A DNA stretch of 64,000 nt from Amia ocellicauda (lineage: Eukaryota; Chordata; Actinopteri; Amiiformes; Amiidae), in assembly GCF_036373705.1 (NCBI RefSeq), contig NC_089864.1:4431001-4495000 (forward strand). The letters are read 5' to 3'. The notes beneath the pieces are model-generated. The model was not told the origin of the DNA. It did no database searches and worked only from the letters and a program-made list of their open reading frames with translations. The position numbers were made by a program, and so were the translations under genes. Of this stretch, positions 21,850-34,879 are shown one piece after another (within the stretch, counting starts at the first letter, position 1; each line of letters starts with the position of its first letter).

Positions 21850-24300
21850 TGATAAATTGACTGACAATTATGTAAGATATCAGACTGATACATTTACACA
21901 CTGACTGACTGGGAGATGGACTGATTGACTTATTTGCACACTGGCTGATGCACTCACAATAGCCCAGACTCTAAGTGGATCTGGGGGCAAAATCTGAATT
22001 TCAGACAATCCCTAATTTAAGCAGCGACACACACACACATTGCTCCCCCAAGGTAAAGTGCAGTTTCCCAGTAACCTAATTTCTGACCAGTTCCATATTT
22101 GTACACATACAGTATTTTACACAATTAGAACAGCAGACAAATACCAATCCCAGCTGTATTTACTGTGGTGTGTAGTGTAAAGTGCAGGCTATAACAGTGT
22201 GGAACAGCATGGTACGCTGCAGGGTGAGACTTGGCCTAAAGGATTGCAGCACTTCAGTCTTTTTTCATAGTTGCCATAGGAAAACTGTGCCATTCCTCCC
22301 TGCAGAGCCGAATCTAATGCCCTGCACTACAGTTTCCAGTGCAGTGTGTCCTACAATATAGATTCTGTTTCTCACAGTGCAGTTTCTAGGGCAGTACACT
22401 ACAGCGCAGTAGTGCCAAACAAGGTGGGCTCTGCTGGTCCCTCCCTGATTGTATTCCAGTCCATACTATACTATACTATACTACACCACACCGCACAACT
22501 CTCCAACTCTCCACTGTGTTGCACTGTGTCGTGTTGTGTTCTAGTGTGTCGGTAGATGTACACGGGGCCCCTCACCTTCAAACTCCATCAGTGCTGGGCA
22601 GGACAGTTCAGTGTGGTTGCCCACAATATCCCACTGATCCAGTACTGGCCAGTCACAGGGCCCCTTCACAACAGCCCATCAAGCTCCACACAGCACAGCA
22701 CCTCTCACAGGACAGGCCGGTACTCACAGGCAGGCCTGTCCCAATACTTTTGGTATAGTAGTGAATGACTGGAAGAAATAATTGATCTTCTATTCACAGG
22801 GAAAGAGGGAGATATTGCTGGGAGGGAGAAATGTCTAGGACATTGTGTGTGTGTGTGTGTATATATATACTGATTGTTGCTGTCACTGCATCCCCTACAC
22901 ACATTTGATGGGATTCACATTAATATAAACCAACCACAAACACATGAAATCAGCATAAATGGATGGATGGATTGTATTATCAAATTCTTAAGATTTCATT
23001 ACTCCTGTGTATGCCAAAATGAGGCATGGAAATGATTTTAATGATGTGATAAACTGTATGCATCTTTCTGTATAGAGATCATCATTAAAGACATGTTTGA
23101 GTTCTGTGTCAAGTCACGTAATTTCTGTTTTTTGTTTCTTTCATGAAAGACTCTCTTCTTTAGAACATCTCTTGTTTATTATTATTATTATTATTATTTT
23201 ATTATTATCAGCAGTGGTAGTACACTAATAGTTTATGTGTTTTCGTAACATGAAGTACAGGTTAAAACTTGAGTAATGATGAGCACCAAGGAGTTCCCAA
23301 AATGTTGTAAAGAATGAGTCAAGTGATGTGCTTGGATGTACACCATTTATGATAAGGATTAAGTTTCATTTAGTTTGAAACGGCACACAGCAGAGAGATG
23401 TTGCACCCATTAATGTGGTCTGACTTGCTGTTCCATGTATGATCTATTCTGTACACCTCATTCTTCTTCACAGTGTCTGCCAATCTAACAGATCATTGTG
23501 TCAGAATGATGTTCACATGCCAAAGAAACCGCAACATCCTCACCACACGTGTCCTGTACCTGCCTGTCTGTTTCACTGTTTGACTGTTTCTCTTCCATTG
23601 ACTCCCGTTTGTTTGGTCATTCAGTCCCCATGTCTTTCTCAGTGAAATGTTAATGTACTTAAATTAGGACTTAAGTTGTATATTTTTGTATTTAATTTGC
23701 ACTTACACTAATATGTATTTTAGGAGTACAGTACAGGTAGCGCCACAGACATGGTTGTCAATTAGCAAACTTTCTAGTAGGGCAGCCAAAGCTGGCTATC
23801 CTGAGCGCGTGCAGCAGCAGTGTGCACTCTCCCTCTTCAGGTTTCATGCGCTCCAGGGTGCGACTGGAGTCCAGTTTCTACAGCCTGACGGGAGACTTGG
23901 AGACCTATGGAGGTGGGGGGTTGGGGAAGCCCTCTGTGCCATTGACACTGAACACTCCAACCAACTGGTTTTATTCATTTTAATCTTTTAATGGTAGCAC
24001 ATGTGTAGTGTTTTTATTGAGGGTTTTAATGGGATGGGTTTTTATGTCAAGAAAATGTTCATGGTTTTTATGTGCTTCTATTTTGTTTTAGTGTCTTGCT
24101 AGTTTTTTTGTAAAATAAAGGTGTTAAAAATCAAATCTCTCTGTCTCTCTCCTACACACTGACTACAGAAGCCTGTCTGTGTTTCTACTTTTCAGTCATT
24201 CACCTCACCAAACATCCCACTGACTGTGCTGCAGCTCTATGAGTGTTTAAATTAAGACACAAACCCCCTGAACACTGTAATGAATATTTAATTAATTATC
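21850..24300. other. Intergenic stretch without a supported gene
   Basis: AT-rich with scattered repeats. A short open frame at 22556-22768 looks like part of a dispersed repeat ending GTCCCAATACTTTTGGTATAG. The ppp1r11-intron SINE body recurs at 23600-23730. I found no exon with flanking splice sites and conserved motifs. Confidence 0.6.
23333..23409 (+). repeat. Promoter-like module, copy 1
   Basis: TGGATGTACACCATTTATGA through CACACAGCAGAGAGATGTTG matches 30205-30279 along about 76 bases with roughly one change in four to five. It lies about 0.9 kb upstream of the broken V-set exon. In this copy the GTTTCGTTTCG string of copy 2 is degraded to GTTTCATTTAG. Confidence 0.6.
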
Positions 24301-24315
24301 TTTCCTGTCTCCTCA

Positions 24316-24541
24316 GATCATGTCTGAGTCGGGGACTCTGTCACTCTGCCCTGTGATGGATCAGCCTGCAGAGGGACTCCTATAGAGCAGATCTACATTA
24401 AATGGGATGGAGGATCAGAGGTACCATGGCCCAGGGTTTGAGAACAGAGCTGAGCTTCCCCTGGACAAGATCAGACAGGGGGACTTCTGCCTGACTCTCC
24501 AGCTCCCCTCCTTCTCTGATGTAGACATGAGAGGGTCTGGG
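24316..24541 (+). pseudogene. Broken V-set immunoglobulin exon
   Basis: A splice-acceptor-like CTGTCTCCTCAG at 24304-24315 is followed by sequence reading GDSVTLPCDGSACRGTP, then IEQIYIKWDG, then after a frameshift GFENRAELPLDKIRQGDF, CLTLQLPSFSDVDM. These are the B-, C-, D/E- and F-strand regions of a V-type Ig domain. There is an in-frame TGA before GDSV, a frameshift near 24420, and the sequence breaks before the expected Y-x-C. The bases after it (to about 24790) may hold decayed remains of a further exon. It belongs to the same broad group as the Ig genes at the right end of the window. Confidence 0.75.
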
Positions 24542-25689
24542 GGAGAGGGATGGGGCGCCGGCTGTGGTCACTGGGGCTGGCAGAGCTCTGGGGTCTCTGG
24601 CTCTGGAGGGGCGGCAGGTGGAGGGTCAGCTCCAGAGGAGAGACACTGATGTGAGGAGAGAGCACAGAGACCCCTCCTCCAGCTGCACTGCTCTGACCTG
24701 GACCTGACCTGTATCCAGAGCCACACACACCAGCGCACACTACTGCAGCATCATGCTGTGGAGAGTGGAGAGGCTGAACTCATGTTGTTATAACTGGGCT
24801 CATCTGAACTGGCTAGAACATTAAAATCCCTTCACAGTCAGAGGTTTTTTTTATTTTAAATTTCATACAGATATGAGTGTGATGTGCAGTTTGCCTACAG
24901 CAACATGTATCTGGTGCTGATGCCTGTGTGAAAACCAAGATAGCTCACTCTGTCATCTATGTGTAAATAGCAAGTTAGTCACTATGAAATAACACGGTCA
25001 AAATAATGTTAATGTTAGGGGCGTGTTCACTTAGCATGCATACGTTCGCTAGGCAGCTCATTCTGACAGGTAGCTCAGTTTGTCAGAACACCTGTTCTCA
25101 GTTCTGGTCCTGTTTATCCACCATCACACATCCTGTATTAAACTCCCAGTGCTGTCTGTGCCGAGTCGGTTCTGTCTCTGTTGAAACCATGAGTTTATAT
25201 TCACTTAGACCAATGCAAATTCAGCACATTGATAATGAACTGCAGCCGATCAGTTATTTTAAGCCTGAGAACAGAAAATGCAGCACCTGTATCTCATGAT
25301 AGGAGTGACTCGCACTCATCACAAACCACTTCTGGTCACCAGGGTGTTGGCTGTTACATTTCAGTGATCATGCTTTCATTGTAAATATACAGACGGGTGA
25401 CAAATTAAACAATAAACCAACATATAGTGTCTCAGTGAGGTGTTGGGCACCACAAGCCACCAGAACAGCTTCAATGCTCTTGGCACAGATTGTACGAGTC
25501 TCTGGACTCTACCTGGAAAAATACATTTTAAAAATCAAAATTGTGATGAATCCATACATTTTGTTTGCTCTTATTCATATAGCCAATCCGAATTTGTACA
25601 CGTGATTAACACCTTAATAACCATGAATCATAATTAATTCATACCCTTTTACTCGCTTGCCAGGGGGTTGTGAAAAACATGAATGAATG

Positions 25690-28600
25690 TATCAATCAAT
25701 CAATCAATCAATCAATCAATTTTTATTTGTATAGCGCCCTTCGCAGGGTAGCCACAGAGCGCTTTACAGACTGGTAAACATACAACAAACGTATAGCAAA
25801 AAAAAACCCATAAATACAATAAAATCAAATATAGACCTGTAAACATTTTACATGATCTAGAATAAAGTGAGTGAACATTTAAGTAAATAAACCATTTAGG
25901 CACGGAGGAGAGAAAAACAAAAAAACTCCTATGGATGGCATGTAGGAGAAAATGACTCTCTGGGGGTCCAACGGCTTAGGGCCTAGGCCTAATGGTTGCC
26001 TCCCCTCCAAGCAGTAAAGTTATTACAGCAGCAAGGAGATCAGAAAGTTCTTTATCGGTGCTGCTGGCTGTGCTCTTCCCTCTGGAGGAGGCCTCTCGCT
26101 GGCCATCGGGGGTGGAGGGTTTGGACCACAACAGGCTTTGGGTTGCGATGGCTCGTCAAACCTTGAGTGTGGATGCCCCATTGACCCTCCGTGGTGAGGT
26201 GCTTCTGGGATGGGTTGTGCCTCAACAGACTTCCATGGTGGGGGACGAGGTGCCTCGTTGGACCCTCAGAGGAGGCTGTTGCTGGAAGACAAGAGGGCAG
26301 TCGTGCTCAGATACTGGTCATGCAGTGCAGGACATTTCCAAAGACAGTTGTGCAATTGCATGTTGTGTCCATGGTACACCGGCGGCACTATGGGCTAGAA
26401 AAACAGAGACTAAACAGATGAGTCCTCAGCTGTGATTTAAAGGCTAAGACAGAGACATATTGACATATTGGCTGGAAGATCATTCCACAGCTTCAGGGCC
26501 CTATAACTGAATGCTCTACCACCTGCGCTTTTCTTGTGTATTTTAGGGAGCACTAAGTAACCGGCTTCCTGTGATCTCAATGGCCGACCTGGAGTGTATT
26601 CGATAAGGAGATCTTTTAGGTAGGGAGGTGCCAGTCCCTTTAGTGCTTTAAATGTTAATAAGAGCACTGTAAAGTCTATCCTGTAGTGCACGGGCAGCCA
26701 GTGAAGAGAAGCCAATACTGGAGTGATGTGTTCATGTTTTTTTGTTTTTGTTAGGATTCTTGCAGCAGCATTTTGGACGAACTGAAGTGCAGAAATAGCT
26801 CTGTTTGTGCTGCCTGACAGAATGGCATTGCAGTAATCCAATCTAGATGTAACAAATGCGTCTATCAATTTCTCAGTGTCCTGTAAGGAGAGGAATTGTT
26901 TTAGTCTAGCAATGTTTCTAAGCCGGAGGAAGGAAAATCTCGACACATTCTGAATGTGTGATTCAAAAGATAGATTATGATCACAGATGACACCCAGGTT
27001 TTGTGTCATCTCCTTAGGGGAGAAATTAAAGTTATCATTACTCAGTTTTGTTAGTGCATGATAAACAGTTCGATTTTTGTCTCCTAAAATTATGACTTCT
27101 GTTTTGTCAGAATTAAGCATAAGACATTTTTTGTCATCCATGTTTTAATCTCAGACAGACAGCAGATTAGTTTTTCTAGGTCTATGGTGTTGTTACGATT
27201 TACTGACAGATATGATTGTGTGTCGTCTGCATAACTGTGAAAGTTAATATTATGTCGTCGAATGACATCACCTAAAGGGAGCATGTACAATAAAAAATAT
27301 ATAGGTCCGAGGACTGAGCCCTGTGGGACTCCGTACTTAACCTTAGTTAAATTTGAGTGGTTCTCGTTAATCTGTACATATTGGAGTCTGTTTGACAGAT
27401 ATGATTTAAACCATGAAAGCACATTGCGAGATAGGCCAATACGGTTTTCTAAGCGGTGTATCAAGATTTTGTGGTTGATTGTGTCAAAAGCTGCACTTAA
27501 GTCTAATAAAATAATAACACTGCCCTACATCGGAGGACTGAAACACGTCATTCAATACTTTTAACAGGGCCGTTTCTGTACTATGGCCGGAACGGAAGCC
27601 TGATTGGAATTTTTCATAAAGATGATTATCGGTTAAAAAAGCTTGCAGTTGGTTTGCAACTACTTTCTCTAGAAGCTTAGAAAGGAAGGGAAGGTTTGAG
27701 ATAGGTCGAGCGTTTAAGTTGGTTAGGGTCGGCACTGGGTTTCTTAAGAAGTGGTTTAATTACAGCTATTTTAAACGATTCAGGAACACATCCTGAGGAT
27801 AAAGAGACATTAATAATATTGTGTATTCTGTGAATAATTAATGGCAGAGATTGTTTTAGCAGTTTAGTGGGTATAGGGTCTAGTGCGCAGGTTGTTGTTT
27901 TCACTTTAGTATTTAAGGAGACCAATTCCTGGGGATTTACTACATTAAACGAGTCCAAGGTAGGCCGGGGCTGTGAAGGACTGCATGTGTCGGCTATAGT
28001 ATCTGTGTATGTTTCCTGTTCTATCTGTTTTCTAATGCCGTTAACTTTGCTATGATCCATGAAGTCACTACAGGTGAAATTGGGGGGGATAACCTCTGAA
28101 GGCTTCACCTGCTGGTTAGTAAGTGTCGCTATTGTATTAAAAAGAAAACGTGGGTTATTCTTATGCGTCTCTATTAAATTGGAGTAGTAGGAGACCTAGC
28201 AAAGGACAGGGCTGCTTGTATCTTATTATACTGTCATTCCATGCCATGTGAAGACCTCTAGTTTTGTTTCTCTCCATTTACGCTCACATTCTGTTTTAAG
28301 TGAGCCAGTGAGTTCGTCAAACCATGGCGAGTGTTTTGTTGGTTTAATTTGTCGTGTCCTTAATGGGGCTACTGTATCTAAAGCAGTGCTTAGTGTATTG
28401 TTGAAATTATTTAATAATTCATCTGCAGATCCTGTTTTGATAAAGCTAGCATTTGGCAACAGGGTAGTGAATTTATGAATAGCAGTGGGATTTAGGCAGC
28501 GAGTTTCTATGTTCCTCTCCTGTGTGTCTGATTCTACTCCAGGCAGCTCAAATGTAATAAGGCAGTGGTCGGAAATCGTCCGGTTTTGGGGTGATATTAT

Positions 28601-29645
28601 TAGGTTGTGAATCTGTACCCCACGGGTAATAACTAGATCTAGTGTGTGACTGTGATGATGTGTTGGTCCTGACACATGCTGAGTGAAGCCTACAGACTCC
28701 AATAGGGACAAGAAACTAACAGTGAGGGGGTCGTATTTAATGTCAATATGTATGTTAAAGTCCCCCAAAATAATGAGTTTATCATAGTGTATGGCTAAGT
28801 CAGATAAGAGATTTCCTAAATTCGGTCATAAAAAAGGAATAGGGGCCTGGTGGCCTATAAACAGCTATAAACTGAAGAGGTGGATTAAGCCTAAATTCTA
28901 CCTGGTGAATTTCAAAAGATGTGAAGCTGTCTAATGGCTCAGTAGAGGCGCAGGTCTGTGTGGTAGATGGTGGCCAGCCCCCCCCGCGGCCTGTTGCACG
29001 GGCCTTCTGGCAGTAAGAGAAGTCATTAGGGGAGGCTTCTACTAATGGAATAGTGTCGTCTGGTCTGAACCAGGTCTCAGTCAAGGTGAGCACATCTATG
29101 TGTGTGTCAGTTATGGTGTCATTTATTAAGGCTGCTTTGCTAGGTAGTGAGCGGATATTTAAGACAGCAAGATGGTTGAAACGAGGGCCCCGAGAGGAAG
29201 GAATACATCCAAACCTATGACAAATTACTGTTTTAGTAGGATAACTATTCATTTTGTTTGTATAAGATTTAATCTCAGGACTATGTACTTTATTGGATGC
29301 CCCCAGGCAGGGATCTAGGATCGGGGTCAGGCTGTGCTGGGAGTTACAGGCAGACTGCAGTGTAGGACTGCGAGCCTGCAGCCTGACCGGTGCTCTGAGG
29401 AGTCACGCTTTTAAACAACTAGCTATATTATCAGATAACATTAGCGCTCCTCTCCAGCTCGGATGGAGCCCATCTCTTCTGTGTAAGCCAGGCCTTTCCC
29501 AAAAACAATCCCAATTGTTCACAAAAACGAAATTATTTGATGCACACCAGCTTGTCAACCAGCTATTTAGAGAGGACAGCCTGTTGAAGGCCTCATCCCC
29601 TCTGTGTAATGTATGAAGACATGATTTATATATATATATGATCAA
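25690..29645 (-). mobile_element. Degraded L2/CR1-type LINE with esterase-type ORF1 remnant
   Basis: Read on the minus strand: the C-terminal part of an SGNH-esterase ORF1 (29645-29403, with the DGLHPS motif); ORF2 endonuclease pieces (ETWFRPDD, VYRPPGPYS, GDFNIHID, ISDHCLITF); reverse-transcriptase pieces (SGFRSGHSTETALLKV, YGVPQGSVLGPI, YADDTQSY) and the C-terminal thumb (26437-27141). It ends in GTATAGCGCCCTTCGCAGGG-type sequence and a (ATTG)n tail at 25695-25725, as in fish L2 elements. Frameshifts and stops separate the pieces and it is 5'-truncated in ORF1, so it cannot move by itself. Confidence 0.9.
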
Positions 29646-29769
29646 CTTAATTTATTAAACATGAATTCCATATGAATTAGAGCATTTAAATCATTATGGA
29701 TTCACAAGAATTACATCATGTATAGTTGTGCCAACGTTGTGTGTTTGCAGGGAGGGAAAACAGGGAAAC

Positions 29770-30165
29770 AGAAATAACAAATGAGTAACCATTACTTATT
29801 TCTTGGTAAAACTAGAAATAAAAAAACAGGCAAACAGAAAAAGTAACCAACAAGGAAAAGTAAAAATAAGTAACCATACTTATATTTCGAAAACATGTAA
29901 ACAGAAATAAGTAATAAGCAACCATTACTTATATTTCGGAAAAATCTGAATCCATTTATTATTTTTCGAATACCACAAATCAGATATAAAAAATAAGTAA
30001 ACATTCCTTATTTTGCAGAAAAACTGAAAACAGTAACAATAAATAAGTATCCATTCTTAATGTATTGAGAAACAGTGAAATAAAAATTAAATATGTAATC
30101 ATGACTTATTTTGAGAAATCAGAAATAAGTAATAAATAACCATTACTTATGTTTTGAAAAATAAG
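29770..30165. repeat. AT-rich degenerate tandem repeat
   Basis: Repeated AATAAGTAACCATTACTTAT-like units separated by TTTCGAAAAAC-like spacers, about eight copies with variable length. Confidence 0.8.
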
Positions 30166-30204
30166 GAAGAAGGAAGAAGGACTACGGAAACAACTTCACG
30201 GAGG

Positions 30205-30279
30205 TGGATGTCGACCATTTATGATACGCATTCGGTTTCGTTTCGTTATAAACGGCGCGCAGCAGAGAGATGTTGACCC
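30205..30279 (+). promoter_or_regulatory. Promoter-like module, copy 2, with IRF-type site and TATA-like box
   Basis: Contains GGTTTCGTTTCGTTATAAACG: on the opposite strand two GAAAC repeats (IRF core AANNGAAA), next to a TATAAA. The same module occurs at 23333-23409. No downstream exon is recognisable in this copy; the Tx1 LINE follows. Confidence 0.35.
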
Positions 30280-31424
30280 AAGAACACTGACCTCACAATA
30301 GTGACCTTCACCTTCACAACACGAAAGACAAACACCACAGTCCGCAGCACATAGTATAGGATGCGGAGAGACAGAAATACATACACACACAATAAACCTT
30401 TTCCACATATGAGCTTCTCATTGGTTCTCGAGTGTCTTTGCGGAGTAATGTTAAAGAGAGACATATTTTGACATAAAAAATCCATAACGATTTAATCACA
30501 ATCATTGACAGAGACGTTCAAAGCTTTTTGAAGCCATTCAATTCATACTCAACTAAGAAATCTCCCAGCACACTGCAGCTTTTCTGATCAAATAATCTCC
30601 GGGATGTTGGTATGAGGAATATTAGCAGAGTATGTACAGCACTATTTTTTAAACTGTGTATTTCGATTGGATGTTATACACCTGGATTTAGATGATTTTG
30701 CATTTATATCAATTAAGTTGATAAATGATGATAAACAAATAAGTAATACCCTAAAAAAAAAAAGAAACCTAGTACCATGTTTCCGAGAAATGGGCGTTTG
30801 CCAAATAAACGTACAGTTAAATTATATCGTTCTGCCATCGCCCACAATGGTGCGTGTTTCTATAAATAGTGGTTGAAGTGGGGAGCACTGAGTTGTGGAC
30901 TCTCGGTAGGTGAAGAGGCAGCGAGGCAGCGAATACCTCCTATATATATATAACCTTGCAGGGAGCTGATCCATCAGGCCAGACCAGACGAGACGGGGAG
31001 GTGCCGGTTGACAGAGCTGCAGAGTCCTGGGTCCTTGGAGCGGTCCGGAGGCCGAGGCGAGTGGAGATTGGGACGGACCGGGAGCGACAGGGGACCTAGC
31101 CAGAGGAGTCGGCGGACTCCTCACGGAGTGGGTCCCATCCAGAAGCCCGGCCGACCATCTACCCGGAGCCCGGCCTGACCAGGACTGCTCCCTGCTGACG
31201 TCACCAGCCAGGATCCAGGAGAGGCCTCGGATCCCAGGGACCGACCAGGCCGATCGGCAACGTCCCTGAGGGAGGCCTCCTGCAGCCAGGGCCCGGACTT
31301 CTCCCCGCAAGGCCCGCTCCCTGCAAGAGCCCCGGAGGTGGAAGCTGCTCCCCAGCCAGGTGGACTTGCCCCGACCTCCGGATTGAGAGCCTCTGGACCC
31401 TTCTCCCAGGTAGGAAAGCGCAGC

Positions 31425-33067
31425 ATGGCCCAGCGAACTGCCGGTGTGAGGCTCCATAACGCGGTGCGCTTCAGCCGTGAGGCTGGAGCCGAGACCGCGG
31501 CCCTCACCCGACTGGAGTTCAGCAGGTCCGTGCTGCAGAGGGGCCTGGGCTTTGCCCCTTCTGAGCTGAACTGCGTGGTGAAACTGCCTGGACCTAGGGA
31601 CGTGTTTGAGGTGAGTTTTAAGAACCCTCAAGTGCTGGAGTGTTTTTGGAATATCTATAGAGAGAAAAAATAATGTATACCCCTGAGTGACTTTGTGGTC
31701 GACGCCCTGACTGATAGAGAAATTTAAATCGTTACGTTTCAGTTTTATAACGAAGCAGTGGCAGAGTATGATGTAGAGGTATGGCTGAGGAGACACTGTG
31801 AGATCCTGTCAGAAAGCAAGAGAGTCAATGACGAGGATGGGGTTTGGACCGGTGCTCGACGGTGGCAGGTGCGCCTGCAGGTGGAAGTGGCCGCCATCGG
31901 CGGAGTACGCCACCTGCCGAGCACCGTAGTTTTAGGTGCAAATAGGGGGCTTGTCTTTTACCATGGCATGCCCAAATTGTGTAGGAACTGCGGGGCCCTG
32001 GGTCATTTAGCCACAGCCTGCACTGTTATTAAGTGCAAGGTTTGCGGCGGAGAACATCTGACCAGGGCCTGCAAGCAGGAGAGGGCCTGCAACCTGTGCG
32101 GTGGGGGAGGGCACCTTTTTAGGAATTGCTCCTTCTCCTATGCAAATAGGGCGCGGGCCCTCGGGGGTGGTGGAGAGACAGAAAACCAAGTGGAGGCTCC
32201 TTTAACGCAGATTCCCCTAGACAGGGGTAGAGAGGAAACAGTCCTCAGGAGTCTCATAGGCTCCCTCTCCGACTCTGGGTCGGAAGTGGAGGCAGAGGGG
32301 GAGTGGACAGTTGTGGCGGGGAAGAGGAGAAGGATGGAGAAGAGGAGCATGGGTGGGGGGGGTGCGAAGAGCAAGAGGTTCAATTCTGCTGGCTCTCCCC
32401 CCCCCCGCCAGCCCCCCCCCACCCCGCTGCAGAGACCTCCCCCTCTCAGTTTTACACGCCCCACTCCGAGTCCGGAGCGGAGAGTTGTGGGCCTTCTCCA
32501 CTCCCCCCAGTGGGCAGCCTGGTGGAGGACAGGCCCCAAAATAGTAACATCCCTCCAGCCCCACGACCGAGACTCTCTCAGGGGAGGGGACAGGTATGCC
32601 CTCCCGGCAGTAGTGGGAGAGCCGCAGGTCCTCAGGAGAGGAGAGTCAGCGCCAGTGTCTTCTGCCAAGAAGACCTCAGGGCCGCAATGGCAGAGTCACT
32701 GGCGCTAAGGGAGGAGGCCTGTGGCAACAGACAGCCAGGAAGGGAGAAACCACCCCCTCCCCCACCTTTAGTTAAAAGAACGACTAGCGGGGTCTATCCA
32801 GTCCTCTCCTCAGTCGCATACAAGGCCTCTGCCCTGCCATCTGCTCGTCGGGCCTCGGCTACAAGGGAACCAGGGAGAACCTCCAGCACCGCGGGCCCTG
32901 AGCCCAGTGGAGTTTCGCCAGCCTTACCGGGTGGCGGGAGCCGAGCCCCCCACATAGTCTTCCTAGAGGATCAAGTGGTGAGGCAAATGGTTGAAATGAT
33001 GGGTGCGAGCGCTAAGCTAGGTGAGGGAGAAGAGAGAAGTGCGGAAGAGGAGGGTTTCTTTACATGA
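31425..33067 (+). pseudogene. Tx1-LINE ORF1 (CCHC zinc-knuckle protein), frameshifted
   Basis: Begins at ATG 31425 (MAQRTAGVRLHNAVRFS...). The first frame stops at 31673, continues in a second frame from about 31690, and changes frame again in the run of C at 32394-32408. Three knuckles are clear at about 31978-32135: CRNCGALGHLATAC, CKVCGGEHLTRAC and CNLCGGGGHLFRNC. The last part is Pro/Ser-rich and ends TTTACATGA, overlapping the ORF2 start. Nucleic-acid-binding role by family knowledge; this copy is broken. Confidence 0.8.
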
Positions 33068-34875
33068 TTGTTACGGAGCAGGTAATTGCCCTCACAGCCA
33101 TTATGGCATTAACTATTATATCAATAAATGTGAGGAGCATTGCTGAGGTGAAAAAGAGGACCGATGTTCTAAACTCTCTGGCTGGTATGAAGGCGGATGT
33201 CATCTGTTTGCAGGAGTGCGGCATCCTGTTCCAAAAGGAATATAAAGATCTCCGGGACACTTGGACCCTAGGCGAATCCTTCTGGTCGGGGTCCAATGTG
33301 TCCCGAGCGGACGGGATTGCCGTACTCCTGAAAAACCCCTTCATAGAGGTAAAGGCATTTAAGGTAATAGAGGCGGGCAGACTGGCCAGCCTCGATTTTA
33401 AATACAAGGGGGCTGTATTGAGGCTGGTCAATGTCTATGCCCCCACCAGCCAGAGAGAGAGAGTCCTCTTTCTCCCTCAGCTACGCCCGCTCCTGATCGG
33501 CACCTTACCAGTTATCATTTCAGGTGATTTCAACTGTGCTCTGAGGGATGTAGACCGGAGTAAGCCCCGCAATGATAGATCCAGCAGGGACCTCGCTGCG
33601 TTCGTGGAGGACTTTGAACTCTGCGACGCAGGTCGGGACCTGGTCCCCTTGTTCACCTGGGTGAGTTCTTCTGGCTCCCCCTTCTCCAGGATAGATCTCG
33701 TCCTCCTCAGTAAGCCACTGGAGAGGACCGCCATGTCTTCGGAGGCGGTCTTCTTTTCAGACCACAGGCTCCTGACGACAGAGGTGCTCATCCCGAGCAC
33801 ACGGGAGTCGGGCCCTGGGGTCTGGAAGCTCAACACCTCCCTGCTTGATGACCCTCGTGTTATTAAAACCTTTAGCAGACGCCTCGAGGAGTGGAGGACC
33901 CTGAAGGACCTTTTTGATTCTCCCATAGAGTGGTGGGAGATGGTGAAGAAAAGGACCAAAGGCTACTTCATTCAGCTAGGGAAAAGGAAAGCTCGTGAGA
34001 GGCGGGCGAGATATTCCCATCTAAACGCCCGCCTCCAGCGCCTGAGTCTTTTACAGCTATTGGGCTTCGACATGGCTGAGGAGGTGGCTCGGGTCAAACT
34101 GAGTCTCTCCGCCCTCTATCGGGAGGAGCAAGAGAAGATCAAGGTCCTTTCCAGGGTCCGCATCATGGAGGACGATGAGAAATGCAGCCGCTTCTTCTTC
34201 AAGAAAACGAAGGAGAGGCGGCCTGCAATGTCCTCCATGATCGACTCCTCGGGGCAAGAGGTGGAGGGCAGAGAGGCTGTTGAGACAGTGGTGCGGGATT
34301 TCTACAGGGAGTTGTATGATCAGAAGGTGGTGGATCAAAATCTGATCCATCACTTTCTGTCCCTGTTGGAGTCCCGCAATGAGGGGGACGAGGAGGAGGA
34401 GGAGGATCCAGAGATCACCACCACTGAACTCTCCCAGGTGATAAAGAGTCTTAACTCTGGAAGGACACCGGGTCCCGATGGGATCCCTGCTGAGTTCTAT
34501 AAGATCTTTTGGGAGGTGCTTAAAGAAGATCTGGCCCAGGTCTTGGGGTCGATGTACAGAGAGGGTAGATTGGCCCCTTCTATGAAGAAGAGTATCCTCT
34601 CCCTTCTTCACAAGAAGGGAGACCAAAAAGATCTGAGGAACTGGCGGCTGGTCAGCCTCCTGTGCACTGACTACAAGATACTGGCCAAAGCACTGACAAT
34701 CCGGCTGCAGCGGCCACTCCCTCAAGTCGTGGGTCCCAACCAGGTCTGTGGTGCCCGGGGGAGATCGGCGGCCGACAACGCCATGCTGCTCAGGGATGTC
34801 GTGGCCTACTCGAACGAGAGAGACCAGCCGGATAGAAGATTTCCCTCCCAAAACCTGCCGGTTTATCTGGGCTAA
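33064..34875 (+). pseudogene. Tx1-LINE ORF2: endonuclease plus truncated reverse transcriptase
   Basis: 603 codons stay open. Endonuclease landmarks: SINVRSI near the start, LQECG, NVYAPTSQRER, SGDFNCA and FFSDHRLL. Reverse-transcriptase landmarks: TPGPDGIPAEFYK, LLHKKGD, NWRLVSLLCTDYKILAK and GRSAADN. Directly after the segment ending SNERDQPD (about 34832) the expected catalytic palm is absent and unrelated-frame sequence leads to a stop at 34875. The endonuclease half is intact enough to suggest a fairly young copy. Confidence 0.85.
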
Positions 34876-34879
34876 CGCT

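Noticed and set aside
22346-22768. Overlapping 69-80 codon frames
   Set aside because: Sequence ends like a Tc1-type repeat edge (GTCCCAATACTTTTGG); no family motif in the peptides.
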